Below, piece after piece: positions 62,980-64,000 of a DNA stretch of 64,000 nt; the first letter of the stretch is position 1, and each line of letters opens with the position of its first letter. Origin of the DNA: Phaeobacter sp. CECT 5382. Lineage in GTDB: Bacteria > Pseudomonadota > Alphaproteobacteria > Rhodobacterales > Rhodobacteraceae. Under the pieces are notes generated by a model that made no database searches, was not told the origin of the DNA, and saw only the letters and a list, made by a program, of their open reading frames with translations. Both the position numbers and the translations under genes were made by a program. The DNA is taken from NCBI RefSeq assembly GCF_001457775.1, contig NZ_CYSG01000014.1, forward strand, positions 1 to 64,000. Direction: 5' to 3'.

Positions 62980-63534
62980 ATGGGAAAATCAGAACGGCAG
63001 AAGATGGCAGAGGGCGCCTGGTATTGCTGCCGCGACCCAGAGTTGGAAGCCCTGCAACATGCGGCACGTCTAGCCCTGCATCAGCATAATTCAGCCCTTC
63101 CAGACCCCGCATGCACCTTCAGCCCACCACTGGCCGGGCTGTTTGCCAGCCACGGGACCGACTGCCTGATCGAACAGCCCTTTCACTGCGCCTATGGGTT
63201 CAATATTTCACTGGGGGATCAGGTCTATATGAATGCAGGCTGCACCATTCTGGACACCGCCCCAGTACGCATTGGCAACCGTTGCATGCTGGGGCCCGGC
63301 GTGCAGATCTACTGTGCACAGCACCATCTGGACCGCGACCTGCGCGCCAAAGGGTTGGAACAGGCGCATGCCATCACTTTAGGAGACGATGTCTGGATCG
63401 GCGGCAGCGCCATTCTGTTGCCGAGCGTCACCATTGGCGACGGGGCGATTGTTGGCGCTGGCGCCGTTGTAACGCGCGATGTGTCGGCTGGGGCCACCGT
63501 AGTTGGCAACCCCGCCCGCACGATCAGCAAGTGA
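62980..63534 (+). CDS. Maltose O-acetyltransferase-like hexapeptide protein
   Basis: A 184-residue acetyltransferase of the left-handed beta-helix type. The N-terminal helix (AEGAWYCCRDPELEALQHAA) is that of Maa/LacA proteins; the repeats run from ISLGDQVYMNAGC to GAIVGAGAVVTRDVSAGAT, with the catalytic His in CAQHHLDRDL and the extended loop. It moves acetyl from acetyl-CoA to a sugar or nodulation-type acceptor; the true substrate is unknown. Confidence 0.88.
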   Translation: MGKSERQKMAEGAWYCCRDPELEALQHAARLALHQHNSALPDPACTFSPPLAGLFASHGTDCLIEQPFHCAYGFNISLGDQVYMNAGCTILDTAPVRIGNRCMLGPGVQIYCAQHHLDRDLRAKGLEQAHAITLGDDVWIGGSAILLPSVTIGDGAIVGAGAVVTRDVSAGATVVGNPARTISK

Positions 63535-63553
63535 TCCGAAAAGGCCTGCCCGC

Positions 63554-64000
63554 CTAGCCTTCGGCTTTTTCTTCCAGTTCCAGCCATTCTTCTTCGCTGG
63601 CCGCCAGTTTTTCCTGACGTTCCACAAGGGCTTCGCTGGCCTTTTTGAACTTTACCGGTTCCCGGGTAAACAGGGCCGGATCGGCCATCAACTCCTGCAG
63701 TTTGGCAATCTCCTGCTCCAGCCGTTCCATTTCACCCGGCAGCGCCTCAAGACGATGCTTTTCCTTGAAGCTCAACCCGGATTGCGGCTGGCTGTCCTGT
63801 TTCGGCTTTGGCTTGGCTGATTTTACCTTGCCAGCCTTGCCTGCCAGATCACCTCCTGGCAGGTCGCCACGCTGGCTGAGGTAATCAGTCCAGCCACCGG
63901 CGTAGGCCGTGACCCTGCCTTCGCCCTCCATGGCGATGGTGGTGGTGGCCACCCGATCCAGAAAATCCCGGTCGTGGCTAACCAAAAGCACCGTGCCATC
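63554..64000 (-). CDS. 3' end of a second ABC-F ATPase (partial)
   Basis: The last 148 codons of an ABC-F protein that enters from the right edge. The visible part starts at the switch-His region (GTVLLVSHDRDFLDRVATTT), then a Lys-rich linker (GKAGKVKSAKPKPKQ) and a coiled-coil tail (KHRLEALPGEMERLEQEIAK). The tail is typical of Uup-type ABC-F proteins. The ATPase domains lie outside the window, so the exact subfamily is uncertain. Confidence 0.85.
   Translation of the reverse strand, partial: DGTVLLVSHDRDFLDRVATTTIAMEGEGRVTAYAGGWTDYLSQRGDLPGGDLAGKAGKVKSAKPKPKQDSQPQSGLSFKEKHRLEALPGEMERLEQEIAKLQELMADPALFTREPVKFKKASEALVERQEKLAASEEEWLELEEKAEG

Overview
The window is a chromosomal-type segment of an alphaproteobacterium, most likely a marine Rhodobacteraceae (Roseobacter-group) member. 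The indications are protein families and gene orders typical of that group: an ECF11-type RpoE-ChrR pair with its target operons, lptF-lptG-lptD-surA-pdxA-rsmA, prmC-prfA, DUF4167, DUF2852 and Fur/Mur. Codon use is GC-rich and many genes overlap by ATGA or GTGA. The exact species cannot be told from the sequence alone.

Positions 1-4.95 kb are accessory DNA. The end of an IS5-type element and an IS3 transposase tail are followed by an arsR-like regulator broken by a one-base frameshift, an ArsP-type permease, a CxxC thioredoxin-fold protein and a secreted metallo-beta-lactamase-fold protein whose first zinc motif is eroded. RDD and DUF2852 membrane proteins follow, and the segment closes with an internally deleted IS5 copy.

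Positions 5.2-13.6 kb hold the most coherent system. The sigma factor RpoE and its zinc/cupin anti-sigma factor ChrR sit beside two divergent operons: DUF1365-SDR on one strand, and FAD oxidase, CFA-synthase-like methyltransferase, chalcone-isomerase-like protein, GPH transporter and DUF3833 on the other. The rpoE gene and both operons each carry a TGATCC-N18-TA promoter, so the sigma factor very probably controls itself and both operons. The likely outcome is a singlet-oxygen or photo-oxidative response that remodels membrane fatty acids.

Positions 13.6-22.3 kb carry an IS3 fragment, a hybrid histidine kinase with a periplasmic molybdopterin-domain-like partner and a divergent LuxR-type response regulator. 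A glycosyltransferase with a tandem-repeat 3' end, a cytochrome P450 with a palindrome in its promoter, and a TfoX C-terminal-domain protein follow.

From 22.4 kb onward the content is mostly housekeeping: ndk, a Bcr-type exporter, an ABC-F protein, MarC, a retropepsin-like protease, a PilZ protein, holC and pepA, LPS export genes with surA, pdxA and rsmA, DUF4167, prmC and prfA. Then come two agmatinases, an M20 amidohydrolase, mazG, a nucleoside hydrolase, eno, Fur/Mur, a DEAD-box helicase, selO, anmK, tyrS, an SDR, a hexapeptide acetyltransferase, and the 3' end of a second ABC-F gene at the right edge. One non-coding stretch of almost 1 kb (29.0-30.0 kb) is notable. No rRNA, tRNA or CRISPR array was recognised.
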